Positions 7,915 to 17,066 are shown, counted from the stretch's first letter. The stretch: 64,000 nucleotides of DNA from Mangrovibacterium marinum (GCF_003046625.1 NZ_QAAD01000003.1:1-64000), one strand, 5' to 3'. The notes: generated by a model not told the origin, from the letters alone. Made by a program: numbers and translations.

Positions 7915-8602
7915 ATTTTTCAGCAATGGCTTTAGCCATTATATACCGATTAGCTTCAAAAGTGTCGCATCCTATCACTTCGTTCCAATGCTCCTTTTTC
8001 AGTCTATCGGCATTATACTGTCCTATTTCAGCGCATAAATTAGCCTTCAAAACGGTATAATTTGGGTAGTACGCAAGGCAACACGAAGATTCTCCCGTCC
8101 CGTACGGGACGGAATTTCCACTGTCGTCGTTAAGCTACCCAAATGGCCTCCCTCCGGGATTGCAGCAAGCTTTTCGTTTGATTCCGGCCTCTTAAAAATA
8201 GGCCAACCGGTCCCCAAATCTTTCTTTTAGATCGAACGTTATTCTTATGCGTTGATGCATTCTTTGCAATCTATCAGCTACTTCGGGGTTCCCCCGCGCT
8301 TTGCGCAGAGAGGGGACAGAATTAAATTAATCCGCCAGGATTGGTTCAATTCAGGGGAGAGTTACTGCGAAATACTGGTCTATTCAGTGAAATCCAAGAA
8401 TGCCAGAACTCCACGCTGCTGGTTGTTCAATAGCCTCTGATGCTATCTGTTGGATGACAACCCGACAACCTGAGACAACCACGACAACGGGAACCCATGA
8501 CAACCACGACAACCCGACAACTTGAGACAACAGCATCGTTGAAAAAATCCCTGACCTTCCTCCCTGTTGGTGATTCCCCGGAATCATGTAGTTTTTATTC
8601 GC
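7915..8602 (+). repeat. Dispersed non-coding repeat, copy A
   Basis: This gene-free stretch shares ordered blocks with 17790-18262 (inverted) and 58665-59205: a GGCTTTAGCC/GGCTTAGCC block, ATTTGGGTAG ... CTACCCAAAT arms around an 18-bp palindrome, CCCTCCGGGATTG, CGTTTGATTCCGG, GGCCAACCGG, a run of GACAAC-containing units (8452-8531), and CCCTGTTGGTGATTCCC near the end. Copy A has extra sequence (about 8265-8450) between the GATCGAA block and the GACAAC run. Short open frames occur but differ between copies, so I read it as non-coding. Confidence 0.8.
8059..8144 (+). repeat. Palindromic core of repeat copy A
   Basis: AATTTGGGTAG (8059-8069) and CTACCCAAAT (8135-8144) are inverted. Between them CCGTCCCGTACGGGACGG (8095-8112) is a perfect 18-bp palindrome. 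Confidence 0.85.
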
Positions 8603-8945
8603 CGTCGATTCCGGCAACAAAATGCGCCGATGTACAGTTAACATTCCATCAACACAGGGAGCTTCGCATCGCCTCGGTAGCTTCCATACGCAATCAACTC
8701 AATATCAACACCTGGCTCCACATCTCGGCTCTTTCAGAAAGCGAAATGCCCCAATCGCGATCCGATTGTGCTGTCATCGCCTTCCATCTTGCATAAAAAA
8801 TCAACTTCATTTTTCTAAAGGCCGATTTTTATATTATTTTTAGCTCCAAATCCGGATCACACGGCGGATAGACTGACCCCGAAAATCATCTCCCTGCCCC
8901 AAATCCGGGAACCAATTCACAGTTAACGATTTTAAACTATCACCA

Positions 8946-9773
8946 ATGGATATGAAGAAGACAAACAAATTATTGGCTTTAGCACTTTTAGCGGGAATTT
9001 TAAGCCCCGCCTTGCAATCCTGCACGGGTAAGTCACCCAAAAAAGAAACAGCAGATGTTGCTGAAAATGTCATCGCGAAAGAAATCGAAGAATATACCTA
9101 TCCGCTTCCCTCTGCTTTCGAAGTGACCAACATGCTGAACTCCATCGAGGCAAGCTACATCATCGACATCTCGAACGATCCGACCAAGGCAGAAAGCTAT
9201 TTCGAAGAAAAAACAAGAGCGGTAAACCTGGGAATCTATACCGTTGACCTGGCTTATGCTACAACTTATAATCAAAAAGCAGAGATCCAGTCCTACTTTA
9301 CCGCTTGCGAGCGACTGATCAGAGACCTTGATTTTACCTCGGCTTTTGAAGAAAATCTGCCCGATCAGATTGAAGAAAACCTGGATAATAAAGATCAGCT
9401 GGTGGACATTGTAACCAATATGTTCCAAAATGCTTATTCGTACCTCAATAAGCAAGGGCGCACCGAGTTGTCGTACCTGGTGTTAACCGGTTCGGTGGTT
9501 GAAGGGCTGTACCTGACCACACACATCTCGGAAAATACCTTCCAGAATCCGGAAATCATCAAAGCTATTCTGTTCCAAAAAGATGCCATTGCCGAAATGG
9601 AAAAGATGATGGAACCTTACAAAGATTCGGCAACCGTAAAAGAAGCCTATGAGGCCATTAAGAGCATTAACGCCATTTACGCGTTGGAAGAAGGAACAAC
9701 TGCCATGAGCGAAACGCAGGTGAAGCAGTTGACCCAAACCGTAACCGACATCAGAGCGGCATACGTTCAGTAA
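8946..9773 (+). CDS. Conserved lipoprotein of unknown function, partner of the ABC protein
   Basis: The product has 275 residues; an ATG at 8952 giving MKKTNK is an equally good start. The signal ends LQSC, so a Cys near residue 24-26 would be lipidated. The mature part is almost wholly helical and acidic, without Cys or known catalytic motifs. It does not match a named family that I can recall with certainty. It lies 80 bases ahead of the large ABC gene in the same direction, with a weak hairpin between them (9795-9840), so read-through expression of both is likely. A function as an envelope partner of that transporter is inferred from position only. Confidence 0.8.
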   Translation: MDMKKTNKLLALALLAGILSPALQSCTGKSPKKETADVAENVIAKEIEEYTYPLPSAFEVTNMLNSIEASYIIDISNDPTKAESYFEEKTRAVNLGIYTVDLAYATTYNQKAEIQSYFTACERLIRDLDFTSAFEENLPDQIEENLDNKDQLVDIVTNMFQNAYSYLNKQGRTELSYLVLTGSVVEGLYLTTHISENTFQNPEIIKAILFQKDAIAEMEKMMEPYKDSATVKEAYEAIKSINAIYALEEGTTAMSETQVKQLTQTVTDIRAAYVQ

Positions 9774-9794
9774 TTAGTTCTCAGCAATAAACTG

Positions 9795-9840
9795 ATAGGG
9801 TTCTTGTATCCGCCAACGTCGGTTACAAAAACCCTATTTT
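9795..9840 (+). terminator. Hairpin between lipoprotein and ABC genes
   Basis: ATAGGGTT (9795-9802) pairs with AACCCTAT (9830-9837), with TGTA/TACA further inside, followed by TTTT. It may terminate or attenuate transcription before the ABC gene. Confidence 0.6.
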
Positions 9841-9853
9841 CATAACCTACCCC

Positions 9854-12800
9854 ATGCACGAAGGCATTATCGAAACCTTAGTCAAGCTGTTTGCCATTAT
9901 AACCAACTACGACAAACGGTTATCTTCGGAAAACATGAACCTGGTTGAATCGTACCTGAAAGAGAATTTCAACCGGGAATTGGTCGATAAATACCTGAAC
10001 ATGTACCAAAGCTTTGTCGGGTACTACCACATCAACCACCGGGAGTTCTTCTACACCGGCCAGGACATGGACAAGCGCTTTATTAACAAGAAGTACCTCA
10101 ACCAGATTTGCAGCGACATCGCCTACAACTACGATCTGAACATCCGCTTTCTGATTGTCACGCAACTGTTCAACTTCATCAATAAAACCACCGGGCTGAA
10201 TATTGATGATTTGAAGATGGTGCATGTGGTGGCCATGGGGCTTAACATTGATGCCAAAGAGTACAATCACTTTTACCGCTTCGCCCTGTATTCATTTCAG
10301 AAAGTGAAAGAAAAAAGCTGGCTCTTTGTGATTAACGGCGACGAAAAATACGCCGACGAAGAGATTAAGCATCTTTATCGGGAAAACCAGCAGGTAACCA
10401 TCGAATTTATTCGTATCCCGAGTATCAACACCCTGTTTTTCAAATACAGCGGCCCCCGAAACCTTTACCTGAACGGACACCGCCTCACCCAACAGCGCAT
10501 TTACATTTTCACCCCGGGCGGCGTGCTGAAAACATCGCGGATTATCCCGATTTATTACAGCAGTGTCATGTCGCGCTTTATCCAGGCCAAAGGCAAGCCG
10601 ATGATTGTGTTCAATGCCGAAAATATTGAATACCGCTTTAACCGCCGCGTGCTTGGCCTGCACGGCTTTAGCTTCCAGGAACGCTCGGGCGATCTGGTGG
10701 GCATTATCGGGGGAAGTGGTGTGGGCAAAACAACCCTGCTGAATGTTCTGAATGGCAAACTAAAACCCAGTGGCGGCAAAATTACCATCAACGGTTACAA
10801 CCTGCACGAACCCGCGAATGCCGACTATTTAAACGGTGTAATCGGCTACGTGCCGCAAGATGATCTGCTAATCGAAGAACTAACGGTGTATCAAAACCTT
10901 CGCTTCAATGCTCGTTTTTGTTTCAGCAATCTGGATGACGACAAGATCGACGACATCATTGAGCAAACCCTCACCGATTTTGATTTGGTGGAAGCCCGCG
11001 ACCTGGTTGTTGGCAACCCGCTGAAAAAAATCCTCAGCGGCGGACAGCGTAAACGCCTCAACATTGCCCTGGAACTAATGCGCGAACCCTCCATTTTGTT
11101 TGTCGACGAGCCCACCTCCGGCTTAAGTTCCGCGGACTCCGAGAAGGTCATGTACCTGCTGAAACGGCAATGCCTGAAAGGCAAGTTGGTGTTTGCCAAC
11201 ATTCACCAGCCATCGAGCGAAATTTACAAGCTTTTCGACCGCATCATCATCATGGATAAAGGTGGGCGGGTTGTATTTTTTGGCAACCCCATGGAGGCGA
11301 TCACCTACTTTAAAAATCAGGCCAACTATGTAAACCCCGATGAGAGCGAATGCATGAGCTGCGGTAATGTGAAAACCGAACAACCCCTGCAGATCATCGA
11401 GGCCCGGATGGTGGATCCCTTCGGCAAGAGCATCCGCCGCCGGAAAGTGTCGCCCGAGGAATGGTACCAGAACTACCGCGAGAAAGTGGAACCCCGGGTA
11501 GTCGACTTTATGCACTCCAACCCGGTAAAAAAAATTAAGTTCCCCGAAAACCTGTTTAAGACACCTCGTTGGGGACAACAGTTCAAGCTTTTCCTGCAAC
11601 GCGATTTTGAATCCAAACGATCCAATAAACAATACCTGGCCATAGCCTTGCTCGAAGCACCAATACTGGCACTCATTCTGGGCTATTTCACCAAATTTTT
11701 CTACCAGGGGAAATATATTTTTGCCGAAAACGACAACATCCCCGCCTACCTGTTTATGAGCGTAGTCGTTGCACTATTCATCGGCCTAAGCATCAGCGCC
11801 GAAGAGATATTTAAGGACCGAAAAATCCGAACACGCGAAGAGTTTCTGAACCTGAGCAAAGGAGCCTATTTTGTTTCAAAAATTACAATCCTTTTCATCA
11901 TTTCGGCCATTCAGGTGCTTTCGTTTGTTTTGATTGGAAACTACCTGCTCGAGATACACAGCTTAACCTTCGAGAACTGGGCAATCTTATTTACCACAGC
12001 CTGCTTTGCCAACTTACTGGGTCTGAACTTATCGGCCGGCCTCGACTCAGCGGTCGCCATCTATGTGATGATCCCGCTGCTGTTGGTACCGCAACTGTTG
12101 CTTAGTGGTGTCATCGTCGACTTCAACAAGATGCACAACTCAATTGCCAGCCACGACCACACCCCCATTATCGGCGACCTGATGGCCTCCCGTTGGTCGT
12201 ACGAAGCATTGTCGGTGAACCAATACACCAACAACTCGTACCGCAAGCTTTTATTCGATGAAGAGCTGGAGAAAAACCGATGGGGTTTCAACAGCTATTA
12301 TCTGGTGCCGGAGCTGAATAAACTCACACAGGCACACGAACGTTTGGTGCACAATAATGAGCCAGAGGAGGCCCAGCTAATTACCCCCTTGCTTTTGAAC
12401 TCGTTCGAAGATATTGCCCAAAACGGTGTTCCGGCGAACGACTCTGTTTTGGCGAATCTGCAGCGCCTAAGGGAAACGCAAAACGAGTCAATCGATTATC
12501 AGCTGCTCAAAAATTACCTGGCAACAGCCAAAAAGTCCTTTGAAGAATACTACCATCAAGCTAACGATCGCCTAAACACGAAATACAATGAACTGCTGGC
12601 CCGTTTTGATGGTGATGCGGCCAAACTTCAGGAATTTAAAAGCCAGTACACCAACAAGAAGATGGAGCTACTGGTGCGCGATAAATATTCGCCCAACAAG
12701 ATCTATATTTCCAATGACCATTATCACCAAGGCGACGAGCCCATTTACCGGATTCCGTTTGAAAGAAACGGCCGGGCTCATTTTTATGCCCCCTACAAGT

Positions 12801-13042
12801 TTATCGGTTCGCTAAAAATACCGACGGTACTATTCAATGTATTGTTTCTTTGGCTGCTCACCGCAATTCTGGCGATCTCGCTCTATTTTGATGTGTTGCG
12901 CAAAGTGATTAGCTATGTGAACCGCTGGAAGTTGACAAGACAGGCTCAATTACGCGACCGGATTTTCTATAATCCAATGGCCTTTATAAAACCGGAACAC
13001 AAGCGCAAACAAGTCAAAAAACCATCGGCTGGCAAATCGTAA
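9854..13042 (+). CDS. ABCG-like ABC protein: long N-terminal domain, ATPase and membrane domain
   Basis: This 1062-residue protein joins an ATPase and a permease in one chain. Residues 1 to about 140 form a helical acidic domain that resembles TerB-like modules. The ATPase domain has Walker A GGSGVGKTT (about 285-293), the signature LSGGQRKRLN (about 393), and Walker B ILFVDEPTSG (about 412) followed by an H-loop region IHQPSSE typical of ABCG/White transporters. A Cys pair (ECMSCGN) lies near 500. An ABC-2 type membrane domain follows (about 590-770), then a soluble helical insert and a last transmembrane helix near 995-1015. The substrate is unknown. The preceding lipoprotein may act with it. 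A long hairpin downstream separates it from the convergent dehydrogenase. Confidence 0.9.
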   Translation: MHEGIIETLVKLFAIITNYDKRLSSENMNLVESYLKENFNRELVDKYLNMYQSFVGYYHINHREFFYTGQDMDKRFINKKYLNQICSDIAYNYDLNIRFLIVTQLFNFINKTTGLNIDDLKMVHVVAMGLNIDAKEYNHFYRFALYSFQKVKEKSWLFVINGDEKYADEEIKHLYRENQQVTIEFIRIPSINTLFFKYSGPRNLYLNGHRLTQQRIYIFTPGGVLKTSRIIPIYYSSVMSRFIQAKGKPMIVFNAENIEYRFNRRVLGLHGFSFQERSGDLVGIIGGSGVGKTTLLNVLNGKLKPSGGKITINGYNLHEPANADYLNGVIGYVPQDDLLIEELTVYQNLRFNARFCFSNLDDDKIDDIIEQTLTDFDLVEARDLVVGNPLKKILSGGQRKRLNIALELMREPSILFVDEPTSGLSSADSEKVMYLLKRQCLKGKLVFANIHQPSSEIYKLFDRIIIMDKGGRVVFFGNPMEAITYFKNQANYVNPDESECMSCGNVKTEQPLQIIEARMVDPFGKSIRRRKVSPEEWYQNYREKVEPRVVDFMHSNPVKKIKFPENLFKTPRWGQQFKLFLQRDFESKRSNKQYLAIALLEAPILALILGYFTKFFYQGKYIFAENDNIPAYLFMSVVVALFIGLSISAEEIFKDRKIRTREEFLNLSKGAYFVSKITILFIISAIQVLSFVLIGNYLLEIHSLTFENWAILFTTACFANLLGLNLSAGLDSAVAIYVMIPLLLVPQLLLSGVIVDFNKMHNSIASHDHTPIIGDLMASRWSYEALSVNQYTNNSYRKLLFDEELEKNRWGFNSYYLVPELNKLTQAHERLVHNNEPEEAQLITPLLLNSFEDIAQNGVPANDSVLANLQRLRETQNESIDYQLLKNYLATAKKSFEEYYHQANDRLNTKYNELLARFDGDAAKLQEFKSQYTNKKMELLVRDKYSPNKIYISNDHYHQGDEPIYRIPFERNGRAHFYAPYKFIGSLKIPTVLFNVLFLWLLTAILAISLYFDVLRKVISYVNRWKLTRQAQLRDRIFYNPMAFIKPEHKRKQVKKPSAGKS

Positions 13043-13044
13043 AC

Positions 13045-13090
13045 GGTGCTCTGCCCGCTTACCTCCGGCTAAAGCAGCGGGCTGAGCACC
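13045..13090. terminator. Long hairpin between convergent genes
   Basis: A 14-base arm at 13045-13058 (GGTGCTCTGCCCGC) pairs with 13077-13090 with one mismatch over an 18-base loop. It lies between convergent genes and lacks a T-run, so it may block read-through from both sides or may be an intergenic repeat. Confidence 0.5.
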
Positions 13091-13224
13091 CGGCTTAGTC
13101 AGCCAATGGGTGCACACCCGACGGCTGTGAGCGCCATTCACGCACCGCCTTAGTCCATGGCGCCTACCAGCCTGTTCAACGCTGGCAAGCTGCTGAATAC
13201 GGTACTGAGGAGAGAATGATTTGA

Positions 13225-14649
13225 CTATTTCAAGCCGGAAGAATCGTAGGGTATAAGCCGCAATATTTTCCCGGGATTTTCAATGGCCACATACACATAA
13301 CCGTCGGGACTCATTTCAACATTGCGCACACGGCCAATCCCTTCCAATAACTTTTCGTGATGAATCACCTCATATCCATCCAGGACAAGCCGCTCGAGAT
13401 ATTGAAACCGCAGCGACCCGATCAAAATATTATTCTTCCAGTTCGGATAGCGGTTTCCTTTCACGAAGGTCATCCCGCAGGGCGCGATCGATGGCACCCA
13501 ATAGGTCAGTGGCTGCTCCATGCCTTCTTTCGCTGTCAGGTCGGTAAATTTTGTTCCATTATAGTTGATGCCATACGAAATAACCGGCCATCCATAGTTA
13601 AGCCCCGGACGAATCAGATTTAGCTCGTCGCCTCCCATCGGACCATGTTCGGATTCAAAAATCTCACCTGTTTCCGGATTCATACAGGTGCCCTGCGGGT
13701 TGCGGTGTCCATAAGAATAAATCGAGGCCATCGCTCCCGGCGTACCCACAAAAGGATTGTCGGCAGGAATAGAGCCGTCATCCTCAATCCGGTGTATTTT
13801 GCCGGCATGGTTCGATAAACTCTGCGGATTTTCATCGCGGTTTCCCCGGTCACCCACGCCAAAATAGAGATAGCCTTCGCGATCGAACTCCAGCTTGCAG
13901 CCCCAGTGATGTCCTTTGGCAGAAGATGGTGTTCCCTGAAAAATGATTTGCTGATCAACGAGTCGATTTCCATCCAGCCGGGCACGCATAATATTTGTGC
14001 ATCCCTGCCTCGGATCATCATCCGACAAAGCCGAATAGGCCAAATACAGCCATCCGTTGTTGACATAATCCGGGTGAAGTTCCAGATCCAGCAAGCCCCC
14101 CTGTCCTTTAGCCATGATCTCGGGAAGACCTGTAATCTTCTGTAATTCGCCACCGGTAAAGCGCAACAACTCCCCCGCCCGCTCGGAGATCAACAAATCG
14201 CCGCTGGGCAAAAACTCCAGCCCCCAGGGGACGTGCAGCCCGCTGACAACGGTATCGACCAAAAACGTTTGCTGTTCCGACTCAACCAAATCACCTTCGG
14301 AAAGGGCAGGCTTCAGCTTATCCGGATTTTCCGACACCCCGGCTTTCACATAAGCGGCCAAAGCTCGGATCTCGTCCTCCGAAAAAGTGACCCCGAAAGC
14401 GGGCATGCCCATTTCTTCGCGCCCCAACCGGATGCTCCGGACAACATTGTCGATGTCGTCGCCATACATCCAGTCTTTATGTTCAAATTTTTCGAGATTC
14501 GTGCCGTGACAGCCGGCGCAGTACTGTTGATAATTCTTTGCAGCTAAGGCCTGTTCCTGTGCGCTAATCTGTCCGTTTCCGCCCGTACAGGCAAACAAGA
14601 ACATCGTCGCCAACAGGATTCCCAAAAAGGAAAATCGTTTTTTCATCAT
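13225..14649 (-). CDS. PQQ-type sugar dehydrogenase with N-terminal cytochrome c domain, lipoprotein
   Basis: The 474-residue product has a lipoprotein signal ending LFAC (Cys21). A cytochrome c domain follows, with the haem motif CAGCH at 44-48 and a likely Met ligand in MGMPAFG near 85. From about 125 to the end it is a glucose/sorbosone dehydrogenase-like beta propeller of the aldose sugar dehydrogenase (YliI/Asd) group, with VPWGLEFLPSGDLL, RNPQG, ESEHGPMGGDELN and NYGWP. It would oxidise an aldose to a lactone outside the inner membrane and pass electrons to the fused haem. The lactonase gene lies 65 bases upstream in the same direction. PQQ use is inferred from the family; no PQQ biosynthesis genes are in the window. 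Confidence 0.87.
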   Translation of the reverse strand: MMKKRFSFLGILLATMFLFACTGGNGQISAQEQALAAKNYQQYCAGCHGTNLEKFEHKDWMYGDDIDNVVRSIRLGREEMGMPAFGVTFSEDEIRALAAYVKAGVSENPDKLKPALSEGDLVESEQQTFLVDTVVSGLHVPWGLEFLPSGDLLISERAGELLRFTGGELQKITGLPEIMAKGQGGLLDLELHPDYVNNGWLYLAYSALSDDDPRQGCTNIMRARLDGNRLVDQQIIFQGTPSSAKGHHWGCKLEFDREGYLYFGVGDRGNRDENPQSLSNHAGKIHRIEDDGSIPADNPFVGTPGAMASIYSYGHRNPQGTCMNPETGEIFESEHGPMGGDELNLIRPGLNYGWPVISYGINYNGTKFTDLTAKEGMEQPLTYWVPSIAPCGMTFVKGNRYPNWKNNILIGSLRFQYLERLVLDGYEVIHHEKLLEGIGRVRNVEMSPDGYVYVAIENPGKILRLIPYDSSGLK

Positions 14650-14653
14650 GCGA

Positions 14654-14671
14654 TAGGATTTTTAAATCCTA
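14654..14671 (-). promoter_or_regulatory. Palindrome just upstream of the dehydrogenase start
   Basis: TAGGATT and AATCCTA flank a four-base spacer, 5 to 22 bases before the start codon. It could be an operator or a leader hairpin that limits translation. There is no other evidence. Confidence 0.3.
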
Positions 14672-14714
14672 ACAAGCAATAGGCAAAAATGTTAGCCGAC
14701 GAACCTGTTCATTT

Positions 14715-15845
14715 CTACTGCTCCCGAAACTTCAGACAAACCGGACTCGGAATTTGGTAATTTTTTCCGGTGAAGGTCAACCGACCGCTTTGCTCATCGC
14801 GGGCAAATACGGCAATATTGTTACTGTACTGATTGGCGACCAGCACAAACTTTCCATCGGGCGACAACACAAAATTACGCGGCCAGTTTCCCTGCACCGG
14901 TTCATTTTGAATGATCGACAGAGATCCATCATCCGTGTTTCGCGCAAAAACGGAAAGCGTATTCTGCCCTCGGTTCGAACAGTAAACAAAGCGCTCGTCA
15001 CCACTCAGATGAATGTCGGCCCCGGCTTTGGTGCCTTCAAAATCAGCAGGCAAACTCGATACCGAGCTGACGAGTTCATAGCCTTCATCCCCCTTTTTCA
15101 GCACACTAACCGTCGATGCCATCTCATTCATAACATAGATGTACTGCATATCGCGGGTATAGGCAAAATGCCGCGGACCGGCACCCGGCTCCATCTGTAC
15201 GGAAGCCGGGGAGGCTGGAACGTAAGTCATGGAGTCCGGCAGGGAGCGGTAAAAAAACAATTTATCCAAACCCAAATCAGCAGTCATCAACAGCCTTCCA
15301 TCGGCCGAAAACTGCGATGAGTGGGCATGTGGCCCTTGTTGACGAATGGTATCGGGCCCTGAGCCTTCGTGCTGAATCAGTTGCGACATCTCCGCCAGAC
15401 TTCCGTCTCGATTCACCGAATAAATGCTGATGCTGCCGCTGGTATAGTTTGAAGCCACCAGCGTTGCTCCATCCGGCGAAAGGCAAACATGACAAGGATG
15501 ATTCCCCTGTGTTGCAAGCTGGTTTAACCGGCTAAGTGTTCCGTCCTTTTCAATTTTATAAGCCGTAACCGAACCGCTGTCCTGATTCTCGAAATTGTCC
15601 GTTTCTCCAACGGCATACAGTTTTTTCCGATCAGGCGAAAGGCAAATAAACGACGGATTTTCGCGATTCGATGTCACGCTTTGATAACGCAAATCACCGT
15701 TTTCCGGATCAAACGAATACGCATAGATCCCTTCACTATTTTCAACCGAATAGGTTCCCACGTAAAGCGTAAGCATCTTCTTCTCGGGTGTACACGCAAC
15801 AAACAAGATCAACAAAGCGCTGATCAACAGCGAATAGAATTTCAT
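14715..15845 (-). CDS. Lactonase, seven-bladed propeller (6-phosphogluconolactonase-like), lipoprotein
   Basis: The ATG at 15845 gives 376 residues with a proper lipoprotein signal (MKFYSLLIS ... LFVAC); the ATG at 15863 would add six residues before it. The mature protein has repeated LSPDG-type blades, for example ICLSPDRKKLYAVGE, CHVCLSPDG, PRHFAYTRDMQYIYVMNE and NFVLSPDGKFVLVANQ, which mark the lactonase family PF10282. Family members hydrolyse sugar lactones. Export and the downstream sugar dehydrogenase suggest that it opens the lactone which that enzyme forms, instead of acting in the pentose phosphate pathway. It is the first gene of a two-gene unit and is divergent from the SMP-30 gene. 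Substrate is unproven. Confidence 0.87.
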   Translation of the reverse strand: MKFYSLLISALLILFVACTPEKKMLTLYVGTYSVENSEGIYAYSFDPENGDLRYQSVTSNRENPSFICLSPDRKKLYAVGETDNFENQDSGSVTAYKIEKDGTLSRLNQLATQGNHPCHVCLSPDGATLVASNYTSGSISIYSVNRDGSLAEMSQLIQHEGSGPDTIRQQGPHAHSSQFSADGRLLMTADLGLDKLFFYRSLPDSMTYVPASPASVQMEPGAGPRHFAYTRDMQYIYVMNEMASTVSVLKKGDEGYELVSSVSSLPADFEGTKAGADIHLSGDERFVYCSNRGQNTLSVFARNTDDGSLSIIQNEPVQGNWPRNFVLSPDGKFVLVANQYSNNIAVFARDEQSGRLTFTGKNYQIPSPVCLKFREQ

Positions 15846-15978
15846 AAAAACAGATTTTAGCAACGATTAATTGGTATCCCGGAGCGATCGTGCGGGGCGA
15901 CTGTTGCCACACCCGAAGACCAATAGTTTACCAGACTTTTTGTAACTTGTTAAAATATAAACTTAAGCTGAAAGCCGT

Positions 15979-16812
15979 ATGAAAAAAACACTTTTTTTAC
16001 TTCTCATCCTTTCGTCGATGCTTTCGGTCGACGCCTGTTGCCAACATTTAGTAGAAATTTGGCGCACCGGCCCAGTTCTGAGCACGCCGGAATCGGTGCT
16101 TTACGATGCCACAAGCGGTAACATCTACGTTGCCAACATCAACGGAAATCCCACCGACAAAGACGGAAACGGATTTATTTCGCTCTTAAAGCCTGACGGA
16201 ACCATTGTCCAAAAACAATGGGTAACGGGTCTCAATGCCCCCAAGGGAATGGCTGTTTCGAACGGCAAACTCTATGTATCCGACATCGACCAGCTGATCG
16301 AGATTGAGATCAGCAAAGCCCAAATAATTGCGCGTTACCCCGCTCCGGGAGCCATCTTCCTGAACGATGTCGCAGCCAGTCAGGACGGAACGATCTTCGT
16401 TTCGGACAACCGCGCCGGGCGCATCCACCAATTAAAGAACGGTATGTTCTCGATTTGGCTGGAAGGCGATGATTTTATCCAAACCAATGGCTTGTTCATC
16501 GAAAACGGAATCCTGTATGCCGGTTCGGAGCAGCTGAAAGCCATTGACATTCAAACCAAAGCTGTTGAGATTATCCAAAACAACTGCCAGGGCATCGATG
16601 GCCTGGCTAAAGATGAACTCGGCAACTTTGTGTTCTCAAATTGGCCGGGGCGGATCTTTTATCTGCATAATGGCCAACAAACCAAACTGTGGGACTCCAC
16701 CGCCAATCAAATCAACACGGCCGATATTTGGTATGCCACAGCGTTGAAACTGCTGTTGGTGCCTACTTTCTTCGACAACCAACTTGTTGCTTATCAAATA
16801 AAACACGAATAA
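15979..16812 (+). CDS. Exported SMP-30/gluconolactonase-like protein
   Basis: The 277-residue product has an N-terminal signal (MKKTLFLLLILSSML), possibly a lipoprotein signal ending VDAC. The mature part repeats propeller blades such as PESVLYDATSGNIYVANING, PKGMAVSNGKLYVSDID, LNDVAASQDGTIFVSDN and IDGLAKDELGNFVFSNW, which match the SMP-30/gluconolactonase/LRE fold. Enzymes of this fold hydrolyse lactones with a bound divalent metal. It faces away from the lactonase-dehydrogenase pair across a 133-base gap and probably belongs to the same sugar-oxidation group. The CDGSH gene follows after 12 bases and may be co-transcribed. The enzymatic role is inferred from fold and place. Confidence 0.8.
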   Translation: MKKTLFLLLILSSMLSVDACCQHLVEIWRTGPVLSTPESVLYDATSGNIYVANINGNPTDKDGNGFISLLKPDGTIVQKQWVTGLNAPKGMAVSNGKLYVSDIDQLIEIEISKAQIIARYPAPGAIFLNDVAASQDGTIFVSDNRAGRIHQLKNGMFSIWLEGDDFIQTNGLFIENGILYAGSEQLKAIDIQTKAVEIIQNNCQGIDGLAKDELGNFVFSNWPGRIFYLHNGQQTKLWDSTANQINTADIWYATALKLLLVPTFFDNQLVAYQIKHE

Positions 16813-16824
16813 AACTAAACGAAA

Positions 16825-17061
16825 ATGAAAAAAGGAAAAATCGCTGAAAAAAGCCCGGTCATGCTCGAAATGGAACCAGGAACTTATTACTGGTGCAAAT
16901 GTGGATTAAGTGCCAACCAACCATTCTGTGACGGCTCGCACAAAGACACCGACTTTAGCCCGATGGAAGTGAAAATTGAAGAAAAGAAACAAGTCTGGTG
17001 GTGCCGGTGTAAGCAAACCGACAATCCACCATTTTGCGACGGATCGCACAAAAAACTGTAG
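16825..17061 (+). CDS. Tandem CDGSH iron-sulfur protein
   Basis: In 78 residues there are two copies of the motif C-X-C-X(8)-CDGSH: Cys24, Cys26, Cys35 and His39, then Cys60, Cys62, Cys71 and His75. Each motif would hold a [2Fe-2S] cluster with three Cys and one His ligand, as in MitoNEET-type proteins. Tandem-motif proteins of this size are known in bacteria and act in electron or cluster transfer; the precise role is unclear. There is no signal peptide, so it is cytoplasmic. The gene starts 12 bases after the SMP-30 gene and is followed by a perfect 15-bp terminator. Confidence 0.93.
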   Translation: MKKGKIAEKSPVMLEMEPGTYYWCKCGLSANQPFCDGSHKDTDFSPMEVKIEEKKQVWWCRCKQTDNPPFCDGSHKKL

Positions 17062-17066
17062 CTCTG

